Part shown: one piece after another, positions 45,082 to 53,790 of the stretch
How positions within the stretch are numbered: position 1 is the first letter of the stretch
How the letters are laid out: each line of letters begins with the position of its first letter
Source of the DNA: Spirosoma spitsbergense DSM 19989
GTDB taxonomy: Bacteria; Bacteroidota; Bacteroidia; Cytophagales; Spirosomataceae
Reading direction: 5' to 3'
Length of the DNA stretch: 64,000 nt
Assembly: GCF_000374085.1 (NCBI RefSeq)
Contig: NZ_KB893387.1
Location: 92,909 to 156,908, forward strand
Notes under the pieces: generated by a model
The model's input: only the letters and a program-made list of their open reading frames with translations
What the model was told of the DNA's origin: nothing
Databases searched by the model: none
Position numbers and translations under genes: made by a program

Positions 45082-46770
45082 TTAGGCGGATAATATGGCC
45101 TCTTTCATCTCGCTCCGGATGCGTTTCTTGTCAATTTTACCGACACTGGTTTTCGGAATCTCCGGTACGATCAGGATGCGGTCAGGAACGTACCATTTGT
45201 GAAGTTCACCCCGCTTTACTTTAGCTTGTAATCCCTCTTTTATGGCCTCTGCCGTTAATTGAAATCCCGGTTTCTGCACGATGAGTGCGTGGGGGCGTTC
45301 GCCCCATCGGTCGTCGGGAAGGCCAATAACGGCAGATTCTGCCACGCCATCTACCTGCGAAAGGGCGTCTTCCATATCCAGCGAAGAAACCCACTCGCCC
45401 CCGGTTTTGATGACATCTTTAGTCCGGTCGGCCACAACAATCCAGTGGTCGGGGGTAATGCTGGCCACGTCGCCGGTATGTAGCCAGCCGCCTTTCCAAA
45501 GTTCGGCTCCGCGCTCTGGATCATTAAAGTACCCCTGGGTTGTCCAGGGCGTTCGAACCACTATTTCGCCCAGTGCGTGTCCATCGTGGGGTAGAAAATT
45601 GCCGCTATCGTCCATCAGCCGCGCATCCACAAAGGGAGCAATCCGGCCTGCCCGCACCCGGAGGTCTATCTGCTGTTCGGGGGGGAGTTTACGTTCGGTA
45701 TCGTTCAGGTACACGACCGACAGGATAGGAGCCGTTTCGGACATACCGTAGCCCGACGATACGTTTATACCAAGGTCCATCGCCATTTTGGCCAGCCCTT
45801 TCGTCAGCGCCGAGCCGCCAATCAGCACACTCCATTTGCTCAGGGTATCCTGGAATTTCTGTGCGGCCGGATTACTGACCAGCATATTCAGAATGGTGGG
45901 TACGCAGTGGGATAGCGTTACCTTCTCCGTAACCAGTAGTTTCAGCAACATTTCCGGCTCGTATTTTCCTGGATACACCTGTTTGGCTGCTAACAGCGTA
46001 GCCAGGAAAGGGAATCCCCAGGCATGTACGTGGAACATAGGAGTGATGGGCATGTACACATCCGTTCGTGAGCGGAAGGGCAGTGCCTCGTAGCCGATCA
46101 GGTACGTTAACAGGCACATAGTGTGCATGAATAACTGACGATGGGAGAAATAAACACCCTTCGGATTTCCCGTTGTGCCCGTTGTGTAGAACGTAGTCGC
46201 CCAGGTGTTTTCGTCAAAGTCCGGGAATTCGTACTCCGGCTTTTCTGCTTTCAGCAAGGCTTCGTACTCGCCCCCAACGTAGTCTGGTACGTCAGAAAGT
46301 GTTGTAGCCGCATTTTCTCCGTACACCTTATCGCTCAGAATAACGTAGGTATCGACGGTAGTAATCTGGTCTTTTATAGCGGTCAGAATGGGCAGGAAAT
46401 CTTCGTGTATCAGGATAACCTTGTCCTGAGCGTGGTTGATGGTATACAGAATCTGAGCCGGAGACAGGCGTACGTTGATGGTGTGCAGAATAGCCCCAAT
46501 GCTGGTGACGCCGAAGAAACATTCGAGGTACCGGTGGCTGTCCCAATCCATTACCGCTACCATATCGCCCGGTTTCACGCCCAGGCTGGTGAGTGCATTG
46601 GCCAACTGCCGAACCCGCTGATTGAACTGGCTATAGTTCATACGAAACAGATCGCGATAAACGATTTCCCGAGTGGGTTCGTATTTAAGCGACTCGGCCA
46701 GAATATTCTTTATGAGGAGGGGCGGCTCACTGGCTTCCGCCGTGCGTGGTATTAGTTTTGTCTGAATCAT
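45082..46770 (-). CDS. Fatty acid-CoA ligase (AMP-dependent synthetase)
   Basis: 562 residues of the ANL superfamily: P-loop TFYTTGTTGNPKGVYFSHR, A5 VSSGYGMSETAPILS, A7 GWLHTGD, A8 region VADRTKDVIKTGGEWVSSLD and the catalytic Lys in PKTSVGKIDKKRIR near the end. VAVMDWDSHRYLECFFGV near the N-terminus is typical of the medium/long-chain acyl-CoA synthetases. It activates a carboxylic acid to acyl-CoA through an acyl-AMP intermediate. Chain length preference cannot be read. Confidence 0.9.
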   Translation of the reverse strand: MIQTKLIPRTAEASEPPLLIKNILAESLKYEPTREIVYRDLFRMNYSQFNQRVRQLANALTSLGVKPGDMVAVMDWDSHRYLECFFGVTSIGAILHTINVRLSPAQILYTINHAQDKVILIHEDFLPILTAIKDQITTVDTYVILSDKVYGENAATTLSDVPDYVGGEYEALLKAEKPEYEFPDFDENTWATTFYTTGTTGNPKGVYFSHRQLFMHTMCLLTYLIGYEALPFRSRTDVYMPITPMFHVHAWGFPFLATLLAAKQVYPGKYEPEMLLKLLVTEKVTLSHCVPTILNMLVSNPAAQKFQDTLSKWSVLIGGSALTKGLAKMAMDLGINVSSGYGMSETAPILSVVYLNDTERKLPPEQQIDLRVRAGRIAPFVDARLMDDSGNFLPHDGHALGEIVVRTPWTTQGYFNDPERGAELWKGGWLHTGDVASITPDHWIVVADRTKDVIKTGGEWVSSLDMEDALSQVDGVAESAVIGLPDDRWGERPHALIVQKPGFQLTAEAIKEGLQAKVKRGELHKWYVPDRILIVPEIPKTSVGKIDKKRIRSEMKEAILSA

Positions 46771-46943
46771 TCGGATCGAAGAGTTTGATATATAAACGTG
46801 CTGACCGAAGATATGATTGAATTATGGAAAGAAAAAGTAGTACTACTAGCAATTAGGTCTTTAGCCAGATAAGCGGGAGTGAGGTAGCCCCCAAGTTTGG
46901 GTAGTTTCACCGTCACGTAAATTATAGTTGAGAGAATTGGTGA

Positions 46944-47313
46944 CGTTTAGGCTACGGAGGCACACTCATAAACCACCAGTTTACGATCGTTGCCGGGGGG
47001 TATGGGCTTACCACGAACATGTTTATTCCCAATGAGGAGTTCAAGGGGAAACGTGTCCGCTGGGAAATGAATTATGTTGGACTTCACCAACAACCCGCTC
47101 CGGTTAATTCACCTGACCGGAAATGTGCTGGCCAGTGGTGGGTATGTTGGTAAGTACTTATACAGAAACAATTTTTCTGAGCGTGGTCAGTCGACGGGAT
47201 TCGACTATGAGCGAAGCTTCTTGTATGCCCTAGAGGGGGATCGACACTCAAATTACCCGTGTCCGGGAGCCCTCGAATATCATGAAAAAGAGAGACTCGT
47301 GAAATCACCCTAA
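46944..47313 (+). pseudogene. Frameshifted remnant of an outer-membrane protein gene
   Basis: Two frames continue one another. From 46944 to a TAA at 47151: GYGGTLINHQFTIVAGGYGL, TTNMFIPNEEFKGKRVRWEM, NY. From about 47074, shifted: LDFTNNPLRLIHLTGNVLAS, GGYVGKYL. Joined at about 47066-47076 they read like a Bacteroidota outer-membrane protein of the type with L.NH.F...GGYGL.TN and NPLRLIHLT. No start codon is visible (a TGA precedes it) and the usual C-terminal strands are missing after about 47170, so it is truncated at both ends as well as frameshifted. Confidence 0.55.
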
Positions 47314-47587
47314 TGTAGAAGACTTCAACTGGGTTGTTCCAGACAAGCGAATTTAAAACTGACACGGAAGGTTGAATGGAATGAGGGGAGAAATGACTTG
47401 TCCGGAAACGGATCAAATGTTGAAATGGTTTAACAAAAGCATTCGTTAATCTGTGTTTCAGAAGAATAAGTGAAGGGCGCCATCACTACCCAGACTGGTA
47501 CTGCGTTCACGAATAAACTCATATTCGTATATAAACGTAGGAATTGTAGTTTTTTTTAGCGTACTTCGCCTTTCTTTATAAATTAGT

Positions 47588-47779
47588 ATGCAAACAGGAA
47601 CTGTAAAATTTTTTAATGAAACCAAAGGATTTGGCTTCATTAACCCCGATGATGGTGGAGAGGACATATTTGTCCATGCTTCAGGCTTAGTGGATCAAAT
47701 CCGGGAGAACGACAAAGTGAAGTTCAATGTAGAGACCGGAAAGAAGGGCTTAAACGCCGTAAACGTCGAAATGGCTTAA
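47588..47779 (+). CDS. Cold-shock protein (CspA family)
   Basis: 63 residues, one OB-fold cold-shock domain with both RNA-binding motifs: KGFGFINPDDGG (RNP1) and DIFVHASGL (RNP2), opening TGTVKFFNETKG. Cytosolic RNA chaperone. It is transcribed alone and ends at a good terminator. The 270-nt upstream region may hold a long 5' leader as in other csp genes, though no defined structure could be assigned. Confidence 0.93.
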   Translation: MQTGTVKFFNETKGFGFINPDDGGEDIFVHASGLVDQIRENDKVKFNVETGKKGLNAVNVEMA

Positions 47780-47808
47780 TCGAAAGATATTCCAAGATAA
47801 TCATGGTC

Positions 47809-47837
47809 AAAAACATGCCTATTCGGCATGTTTTTTT
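47809..47837 (+). terminator. Rho-independent terminator of csp gene
   Basis: AAAAACATGCC (47809-47819) pairs with GGCATGTTTTT (47825-47835), 5-nt loop, T run to 47837, 30 nt past the stop. Confidence 0.85.
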
Positions 47838-48327
47838 GTTGTAATAGAGCTATAAAGCGATGTTAACAGGATTTGTAACTCGGATAATAACCTGCTTTTC
47901 ACGCCTGGAAGCAGTTCGGATTATTAATTTGAGACCAAAATCAGGCACTCAAATAGCTTCCAGATCATAAGCAAGTAAATAATATTAGTCAACTAACTGG
48001 CTCAGATTTTAAATTGATTTGCTGGTTGGTTCATATACTACACGATTGATTCGCGATAACTCAAAAGACAAAAGAATAAAGGCCCATTAAGGTAACTCCT
48101 TATCGCTGTATTCCCCCCTGATACTGCCAACTGTCTTCATGCTACGATCTATTCATGATCAGTTACGGCTAATGGACATGCCTGATCCTGGCATTGAAGC
48201 TGTTTAAATGAGAAAACCTTTTTGGGTTAACATCACACCTGTTCTATTAATCTACCCAAATACCAGGTTCATTCGATTCTACCTTAAAAAACTGTACCTG
48301 CTACTCAGGTTCAAGCGTTACTGACTT
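47838..48327. other. Gap before mreB-like gene
   Basis: No gene or clear repeat seen. A/T-rich throughout (for example 47950-48070), so it probably contains the mreB promoter and a long leader. Confidence 0.4.
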
Positions 48328-49353
48328 ATGAATTTATTTAATTTCCTGACAAGTGATATTGCGATTGATTTAGGTACGGCCAATACGCTCATTATGTATA
48401 AAGATCGGATTGTGGTGGATGAGCCTTCGATTATTGCGATTGATAAAGTCAGCGGTAAGGTGCTAGCTATCGGGCATAAAGCCAGCCTGATGCATGAGAA
48501 AACCAACGAAAATATCAAGACCATCCGCCCGCTCCGGGATGGTGTCATTGCCGATTTTACGGCTGCAGAACTACTGATTCGTGGATTAATCAAAATGCTT
48601 GAAACGAGTAGACCATTGTTTGCAGCCTCGCACCGGATGGTAGTTTCCATTCCGTCGGGCATTACAGAGGTCGAAAAGCGAGCCGTTAGAGACTCATGCG
48701 AACATGCGGGAGCAAAAGAGGTCAATATGGTCTATGAGCCGATTGCTGCTGCCATCGGCATTGGCATTGATATCACGCAACCCAATGGTACAATGATCGT
48801 TGACATTGGGGGGGGCACTACTGAAATTGCTATCATTGCCTTATCCGGTATTGTTTGTGAACAATCAATCCGAACGGCGGGAGACGTTTTCACCCGCGAT
48901 ATCGTCGATTACATTCGTCGTGAACATAACCTGTTCATTGGCGAACGGTCTGCTGAACAGATAAAGATGATGGTTGGCTCAGCTCTTATTGAGTTAGCGA
49001 ATCCGCCATCAGACTATGAAGTGCGGGGGCGCGACTTAATGACGGGTATCCCCAAAGAAATTAGGGTTACCTATAGTGAAATTGCGTATGCCCTGGAAAA
49101 ATCAGTTTCGAAAATCGAAGAGGCCACGATGAAAGTACTTGAAATGGCACCTCCCGAATTATCGGCTGATATTTATACCAATGGAATTCACCTGACGGGG
49201 GGCGGAGCGCTGTTGCATGGGCTAGACAAGCGCCTGGCGTTAAGAACCAAATTGCCGGTTCATGTTGCTGAGGATCCTCTCAAGGCCGTTGTAAAAGGCA
49301 CGGGTGAAGTCATCAGGCATATGGACCTGTACAGAGCGGTTCTGATTCGATAG
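48328..49353 (+). CDS. mreB: MreB/Mbl-family actin-like protein
   Basis: 341 residues of normal MreB length. The actin-fold ATP site is complete: phosphate 1 IAIDLGTANTLI, connect 1 PIAAAIGIGID, phosphate 2 MIVDIGGGTTEIAIIAL, adenosine LTGGGALLHGLD. It polymerises under the inner membrane and guides peptidoglycan synthesis. mreC, mreD, pbp2 and rodA do not follow it; instead the next genes are small and convergent, so this is probably a second MreB paralog rather than the main mre-operon copy. A short ATGACC/GGTCAT hairpin at 49369-49385 may end the transcript. Confidence 0.92.
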   Translation: MNLFNFLTSDIAIDLGTANTLIMYKDRIVVDEPSIIAIDKVSGKVLAIGHKASLMHEKTNENIKTIRPLRDGVIADFTAAELLIRGLIKMLETSRPLFAASHRMVVSIPSGITEVEKRAVRDSCEHAGAKEVNMVYEPIAAAIGIGIDITQPNGTMIVDIGGGTTEIAIIALSGIVCEQSIRTAGDVFTRDIVDYIRREHNLFIGERSAEQIKMMVGSALIELANPPSDYEVRGRDLMTGIPKEIRVTYSEIAYALEKSVSKIEEATMKVLEMAPPELSADIYTNGIHLTGGGALLHGLDKRLALRTKLPVHVAEDPLKAVVKGTGEVIRHMDLYRAVLIR

Positions 49354-49425
49354 AATGGTTCATAATGCATGACCATAACGGTCATAATGCTGTTCGTTCA
49401 GGTGCTTTCAGAGCGTCTGTACATG

Positions 49426-49650
49426 TCAATTCCCAGCGTAGTATTGTAAAACTTTGGAAAGAGATATCTGACTAAGGGATTTACCTTGCTCAACATTAAG
49501 CCGATTCTTGAAATTATCTACGGCGTTCTGAGCCTCATGAGCCTGTTGGCCCGATAAACGCTCCTGGGGAATGAAACCGGTAATGGCCTGTAGAGTAGGT
49601 ATACATACCAGGGATTGCTGGACCTCCGGAACAAAACAAAACCCCGGCAT
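49426..49650 (-). CDS. Hypothetical protein, 74 aa
   Basis: No family recognised. Residues 25-74 (FIPQERLSGQQAHEAQNAVD onward) read as a helical, polar protein with regular codon use; the N-terminus (MPGFCFVPEV) is less convincing and the start may be elsewhere. Codirectional with, and 70 nt downstream of, the 122-residue gene. May be a small expressed protein or a fragment. Confidence 0.35.
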   Translation of the reverse strand: MPGFCFVPEVQQSLVCIPTLQAITGFIPQERLSGQQAHEAQNAVDNFKNRLNVEQGKSLSQISLSKVLQYYAGN

Positions 49651-49720
49651 GCTGCCAGGGCCAGTTGAAATACGATTCTAAATCGATGGATACAATACGT
49701 TGTCCACCAAAAGTTACCGC

Positions 49721-50089
49721 TTAGAGCAGCGTGCCAACCTTAACCGGGAGGGGTAACCGGGCTATGCCGCTGATGCGCAGGCAAATCTGACCCAATTCGA
49801 TCGACGAGTTGGCCTCACCAATCTCGTTTTTCCAAGCCAGTAGATGGGTTTTTATAGGCGGAGACCCAGCGAGTCGGTCAAGTTGAGACAGGGCCAGATT
49901 TAAAACACCTTTGGCCGCTGTTAGCATCTTAAGCATCTTGGATATCGGGTTAATACCCTGACTTTGGTTCCGTTCGGCAATCACCAATGTCTCGAAACTA
50001 CGGGCTTTTAAAAAGGAGCCTTCTCCCAGGCCGCTCATGACCAGATTTTTATAAGCGTTGTCATATGTTTGAAAATCGTTGTCACTCAT
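49721..50089 (-). CDS. Hypothetical protein, 122 aa
   Basis: No family recognised. A soluble, mostly helical protein with an acidic N-terminus (MSDNDFQTYDNAYKNLVMSG) and a hydrophobic middle (MLKMLTAAKGVLNLALSQLD). No signal peptide, Cys or metal motif. Probably expressed with the 74-residue gene downstream. The A/T-rich segment beyond its start (50100-50140) is a plausible promoter. Confidence 0.5.
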   Translation of the reverse strand: MSDNDFQTYDNAYKNLVMSGLGEGSFLKARSFETLVIAERNQSQGINPISKMLKMLTAAKGVLNLALSQLDRLAGSPPIKTHLLAWKNEIGEANSSIELGQICLRISGIARLPLPVKVGTLL

Positions 50090-50256
50090 TCACAGTTTGG
50101 TTTACCTGACTTTATTTTGAATGTATAAATATATGAATAAAATATCAGCTTATTGGCACGCCTGGAAGTCAGCTGCTGAAACGAATCGCGCCAAGTCGTT
50201 TTTCGGGAGAAGAACCAGGTAATCCGCACCGCTCTGGTGTAGCGGAAGGGTTAACC

Positions 50257-50391
50257 ATGATTATATCGCTGTTGCTGTTACAGGCGACAACAAACACTAC
50301 TGAAACAACCATACCCACAGTTAAACAGTACCAGCTTCATTTTTCTGATTGGTTGACCCAGAGTCAGTCAGACCCAACGCAGACAATCTGA
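50257..50391 (+). CDS. Possible small protein, 44 aa
   Basis: ATG at 50257 is preceded by AGCGGAAGG at good ribosome-binding distance. The frame encodes a short hydrophobic start (IISLLLLQ) then a Thr/Gln-rich polar tail. Weak case: no family, and the gap 50090-50445 holds nothing else convincing. Confidence 0.25.
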   Translation: MIISLLLLQATTNTTETTIPTVKQYQLHFSDWLTQSQSDPTQTI

Positions 50392-50445
50392 CCTGGTATG
50401 TGTTTATCCGAGATGGCTGTTAAAATCCTTTGGGAGTGGGGAAAT

Positions 50446-51090
50446 TTATTCCTTCGTCAACTGCCTGATGTCGTTGATCAGTTGCTCGGCCTCAAGTTGA
50501 AGGGTTCCGTTGAAAATGCCCCTGATACGCCGGTCTTTGTCGATGAGCAGAACGTGTTCGGTGTGCAGAAACTCGGTGCTGTCTTTAGTAAAGCCCAGGT
50601 CTTCTTCGGCGAAATACGACTGACGGGCCAGGGTATAAATAGCGGCTTTGTTACCCGTTAGCAGGTGCCAGTTGGGCGAGTCGATGCCTTTGGCAACAGC
50701 GAATTTTTTCAGCCGGGCCACATCGTCAATCCAGGGCGTAACGCTGTAGGAGAGAATTATTATACTGGTATCATTTCGGAAGGCATCCTGCACTAATTTC
50801 AGATGCTTCGTCATGACGGGGCAAATGCTGCCACAACTGGTAAAAATGAAGTTGGCCACGTGAATTTTACCGGTAATGTCCCGCTCGGTAATGCGCTGCC
50901 CGTTCTGATCGGTGAACGCGAATGGGCTGATGGTATGACTGATTTTTCGAGCGACATCCTGCTGATTAGCCATAAACAGCGGGGTGAAATCGGGGGTATT
51001 GTAGTAGGGCAGTGGGTGGGTCGTTTCGGCAGGTTTTCCTGTACAGGCAAGCAAGAGCAGGAGCCATACCAGACTACTGCCTGAACACAC
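50446..51090 (-). CDS. SCO1/SenC family lipoprotein
   Basis: About 214 residues if read from the GTG at 51090, which directly opens a lipoprotein signal (SSLVWLLLLLACTGK); the frame is open to 51210, but that part overlaps the MORN gene and lacks a signal. The thioredoxin-like SCO fold has the copper motif FTSCGSICPVM (CxxxC) and the distant His in FLHTEHVLLID. SCO proteins deliver copper to the CuA site of cytochrome oxidase or act as thiol reductants in the periplasm. Last gene of the sigma-factor operon, overlapping the upstream MORN gene by 17 nt. Confidence 0.88.
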   Translation of the reverse strand: MCSGSSLVWLLLLLACTGKPAETTHPLPYYNTPDFTPLFMANQQDVARKISHTISPFAFTDQNGQRITERDITGKIHVANFIFTSCGSICPVMTKHLKLVQDAFRNDTSIIILSYSVTPWIDDVARLKKFAVAKGIDSPNWHLLTGNKAAIYTLARQSYFAEEDLGFTKDSTEFLHTEHVLLIDKDRRIRGIFNGTLQLEAEQLINDIRQLTKE

Positions 51091-51673
51091 TATCCGACAC
51101 GTTAACGCAGTTTTTAGTACCCAGCAACCCGTAGCGTCTACCGTCGATAATGGTGTAGTTGGCCCGCACTTTTCCGTCGTTGTAGAATAACTTCTGCGTC
51201 CCTTCTTCATGGCCTTTGTGATAGTTCATTTCCTGTATTAAAACCCCCTTTTCATTCCATTCCCGGCAGGTTCCTTCGTACTCATCCTGGCTGAACTGGT
51301 ACTGGAGTTGTTGCTGTCCATTCGGCCACCAGGCCACGTAATCGCCCATTTTCTGGCCCCTGTCGTAGACGCGTTGCTCCCGCAGGTTGCCACCGGGGTA
51401 ATACTGTTTCCAGATGCCGTGTTGGCGGCCTTCGCGATAGCCTGCCCGTTCGGCGGTGTCGGTAGTAGCGGGAAAGAGGGAAAAAACGGTGCCTGTAAAC
51501 GGTTTATCGGCCAGGTAAACAATATCGTTTACCAGCCGCAAACGGGAATATTCCCGGTTGATCGATACCGTGCCTGTCTGGCGAGTAGGTGACGAACACG
51601 CGGCCAGGAACAGCAGCAAGAGCCAGCAACTACCGGGAAACCGTACCGGCGGTGCCGTAAAAGCCGTTGCCAT
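51074..51673 (-). CDS. MORN-repeat (YwqK-like) lipoprotein
   Basis: 199 residues from the ATG at 51673, giving a signal with lipobox FLAAC (about 22-26). MORN/YwqK-type repeats follow: GYREGRQHGIWKQYYPGGNL, GDYVAWWPNGQQQLQYQF, GTCREWNEKGVLIQEMNY, GTQKLFYNDGKVRANYTI. These beta-hairpin repeats are often labelled antitoxin-like in databases, but here they are exported and most likely structural or binding units. It overlaps the upstream YHYH gene by 44 nt and the downstream SCO gene by 17 nt, so it is tightly coupled in the operon. Confidence 0.75.
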   Translation of the reverse strand: MATAFTAPPVRFPGSCWLLLLFLAACSSPTRQTGTVSINREYSRLRLVNDIVYLADKPFTGTVFSLFPATTDTAERAGYREGRQHGIWKQYYPGGNLREQRVYDRGQKMGDYVAWWPNGQQQLQYQFSQDEYEGTCREWNEKGVLIQEMNYHKGHEEGTQKLFYNDGKVRANYTIIDGRRYGLLGTKNCVNVSDSVFRQ

Positions 51674-52394
51674 TGATGTAGGGGTCCGCATCCGTAATGT
51701 GGTAGTGATAAATGCCGTTGGGGTAGTCGGGGGTGGCGCTGGTGTGACCATGGTACGCATCCAGCATGGCATTGGTGACGGTGGCGTTGTTTTCCTGCGG
51801 ACCGTAAACCGGGAAACCATCGAGCAAAAAGCCCAGCAGTGCTGACTTTGACGCTTTTACGGTGGTGAGGTACAGTGGCTCTACATGGTAATGATATTGG
51901 CCCGTTTGCTGCGGGTGGCCCCAGTACTGGTCAAAACTGGTGACTTCGTTGGTCAGCGGCTGATTCGGCCCGGCGTATTGGTTGAAGATAGCCACACCAT
52001 TCAGCGCAACGCCAATTGGCCCTAACGGCGTAGCGGTATGATTGGCCGCTACGGTTGGGTTGAGGGGTATTTTGACTGTCAGTGACTGCGTAGCAATAGC
52101 ATTCGGGTTTTTGGCGAATGTGTACCCGCCGAAGGTCTTGCCGTTGAAATTCTCGTACAGGCTGTTCGAAGTGGCGTAGTAAACGCTTTTGTGATCAGGC
52201 ATACCCGTCGATTTAATGGTGATGTAGGTACCATCGGAGGTAATGCTGGTAGCACCGTACAGTTTTTTGTAAACGTCTGGCACCATTGTATCCGTGGTAG
52301 CGGGCGTGATGGTGGCGTCTTCACTACTTTTCGAGCAGCAAAAAAGCACCGAAACAATGATAATACTGGTGAGTAACAGGGGTGGTCTGCTCAT
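51630..52394 (-). CDS. YHYH-domain lipoprotein
   Basis: 254 residues. A lipoprotein signal (LLLTSIIIVSVLFCCSK) is followed by a domain with two copies of the YHYH motif: QYHYHVEPLYL (about 166) and GIYHYHITDADPYI (about 228), together with LLGFLLDGFPVYGP between them. The clustered His residues suggest a metal site, probably copper given the SCO gene in the same operon; this is inference. YHYH proteins are widespread in marine bacteria and Bacteroidota and have no settled function. Confidence 0.82.
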   Translation of the reverse strand: MSRPPLLLTSIIIVSVLFCCSKSSEDATITPATTDTMVPDVYKKLYGATSITSDGTYITIKSTGMPDHKSVYYATSNSLYENFNGKTFGGYTFAKNPNAIATQSLTVKIPLNPTVAANHTATPLGPIGVALNGVAIFNQYAGPNQPLTNEVTSFDQYWGHPQQTGQYHYHVEPLYLTTVKASKSALLGFLLDGFPVYGPQENNATVTNAMLDAYHGHTSATPDYPNGIYHYHITDADPYINGNGFYGTAGTVSR

Positions 52395-52423
52395 ATGGGT
52401 AAACGTAGTTTAAAATGGATGAA

Positions 52424-52888
52424 TTATCGGCCCATCGGCGGCCTTTTACCAATAGCGAAATAGTCCGCCAGTGAAGTGGTCAGGTCGTTGAATTTATCTT
52501 TCTGGTCGGGTGTGCAGAGATTCTTCAAGGCCATAAAATGAGTATAATGCGCTGTTTCAACCTGCCGCTGCAACGCCCCTAAACGGCTTATGAAGAAATC
52601 TTCACGGGATTCGCTGTCACTGGCCAGCGTTGCATACAGGTTGTTTTTTGTTTTCCGTATTTCATCATTCAGTCGCCTGATTTCTGCCTGATGCTCCGTA
52701 ATCAACTGGTCATAGCGTGCGGTTTGGGCCTCGGTTAACCCCAGCTTCTCGATAATCACGTTTCTGGGGCCATCCTGCCTCTCGTGGGGCGGGGGGGCTG
52801 GCTTTCTCAACACCAGAAAAGCGATGAGGCCCAGGTTTACTGCTAACAGACCTACCACTGCCAAAGTCAGCATCGTTACCTTACTCAT
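52424..52888 (-). CDS. Periplasmic heavy-metal sensor (CnrX/Spy-like)
   Basis: 154 residues from the ATG at 52888. One N-terminal membrane helix (MLTLAVVGLLAVNLGLIAFLVL) anchors a periplasmic helical domain with the LTXXQ-type phrase KLGLTEAQTARYDQLI, the long helix HQAEIRRLNDEIRKTKNNLY, and AHYTHFMALKNLCTPDQKDKF near the end. This is the CnrX/Spy fold (heavy-metal resistance family). With the sigma and anti-sigma genes directly upstream it fits the sensor of a CnrYXH-type system. Its start overlaps the anti-sigma stop by 8 nt. Confidence 0.8.
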   Translation of the reverse strand: MSKVTMLTLAVVGLLAVNLGLIAFLVLRKPAPPPHERQDGPRNVIIEKLGLTEAQTARYDQLITEHQAEIRRLNDEIRKTKNNLYATLASDSESREDFFISRLGALQRQVETAHYTHFMALKNLCTPDQKDKFNDLTTSLADYFAIGKRPPMGR

Positions 52889-53156
52889 GGTAGAAATCGT
52901 TATTGGTGGATAACTGCATAGCACTCACCACATCGGAAACACTGCTTTCCCGCTTCGTATTGGTTGCCGTGAGTAGTACGCCCATATTTAGTGCCAGCAC
53001 CAGCACAGCACCTAAGGAAAATCCCCAGGCCCATTGCCGGGGTGCCGGGGCTTCGGTCAGCGCGTCGATCCGGCTTTGAATACGGGTGTACAGGAAGGGT
53101 GGAGTATCCACCTGCCTGATTTTTTTTAGTTCGTTTAGCTGGTCATCTGCGTTCAT
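52881..53156 (-). CDS. Small anti-sigma-factor-like membrane protein
   Basis: 91 residues from the ATG at 53156. A 40-residue cytoplasmic N-terminus (NADDQLNELKKIRQVDTPPF) leads into one membrane helix (WGFSLGAVLVLALNMGVLL, about 44-62) and a short periplasmic tail. This size and topology match CnrY-type anti-sigma factors, which hold the ECF sigma factor through the cytoplasmic helix and contact the sensor outside. It lies 35 nt downstream of the sigma gene and overlaps the sensor gene. The call rests on context and topology rather than motif. Confidence 0.7.
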   Translation of the reverse strand: MNADDQLNELKKIRQVDTPPFLYTRIQSRIDALTEAPAPRQWAWGFSLGAVLVLALNMGVLLTATNTKRESSVSDVVSAMQLSTNNDFYHE

Positions 53157-53191
53157 GGTCTGGTGCTGTGTTTTGTTATACGAGATGAAAA

Positions 53192-53731
53192 TCAAAATCC
53201 TTCGGTACGTCCTGCTTTTTTTGAGAAATTCTCTTTGGCCCGCTGTAGTAACGACTCTATAGCCTTGGGGGTCAGCTGCATAATGTCAGCTACTTCCTTT
53301 ATGGAGCGGTCTTCTATTTTGGTCAGAATCAGCGCTGTCCGCTGATTGTCGGGCAGGGTGTCGATAAGGGCAAACAGGCGTTGTATGGCCTCTTTGTTTT
53401 CGAGGGCCACGCCGGGGTGGTCAAAATGGGCGGCTTCGGGGATGGGTTCGCTGGTATCGGGAGAGAACAAACCGGTTACGAACCCAAACCGTTTTTTTGA
53501 TCTTCTGGCCTTGATAACGTCGAGACAGTGGTTGATGGTAATCTGGTAAATCCAGGTTTTCAGCGAGGAGAGATGGGGTTTGTAATCTGCATATCGCTGA
53601 TATACTTTTACGAATACCTCCTGCGTAACATCCTGAGCATCTTCCTCATTAAGCACGTAACTCAGGGCCAGATTATAAACCAGCCGCCCGAACTCGTTGT
53701 AAATGGTCTCAAACTGCGTGTTGCTCAGCAT
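53192..53731 (-). CDS. ECF RNA polymerase sigma factor
   Basis: 179 residues with region 2 (LVYNLALSYVLNEEDAQDVTQEVFVKVY; -10 binding) and region 4 (IDTLPDNQRTALILTKIEDRSIKEVADIMQLTPKAIESLLQRAKEN; -35 binding helix-turn-helix), joined by a 40-residue linker. First gene of a six-gene overlapping operon with a CnrY-like anti-sigma and a CnrX-like sensor, so it is probably released when the sensor binds metal. An 18-bp direct repeat lies 60-95 nt upstream. Confidence 0.9.
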   Translation of the reverse strand: MLSNTQFETIYNEFGRLVYNLALSYVLNEEDAQDVTQEVFVKVYQRYADYKPHLSSLKTWIYQITINHCLDVIKARRSKKRFGFVTGLFSPDTSEPIPEAAHFDHPGVALENKEAIQRLFALIDTLPDNQRTALILTKIEDRSIKEVADIMQLTPKAIESLLQRAKENFSKKAGRTEGF

Positions 53732-53790
53732 GACGGATCAAAAAGGAGTAACGGGGCCACGATCAGAATGATAGTTGATCAGTTACTTCA

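Noticed and set aside
51074-51673. MORN protein as an antitoxin of a toxin-antitoxin pair
   Set aside because: The YwqK-antitoxin label is a database habit; here the protein has a lipoprotein signal and no toxin gene adjoins.
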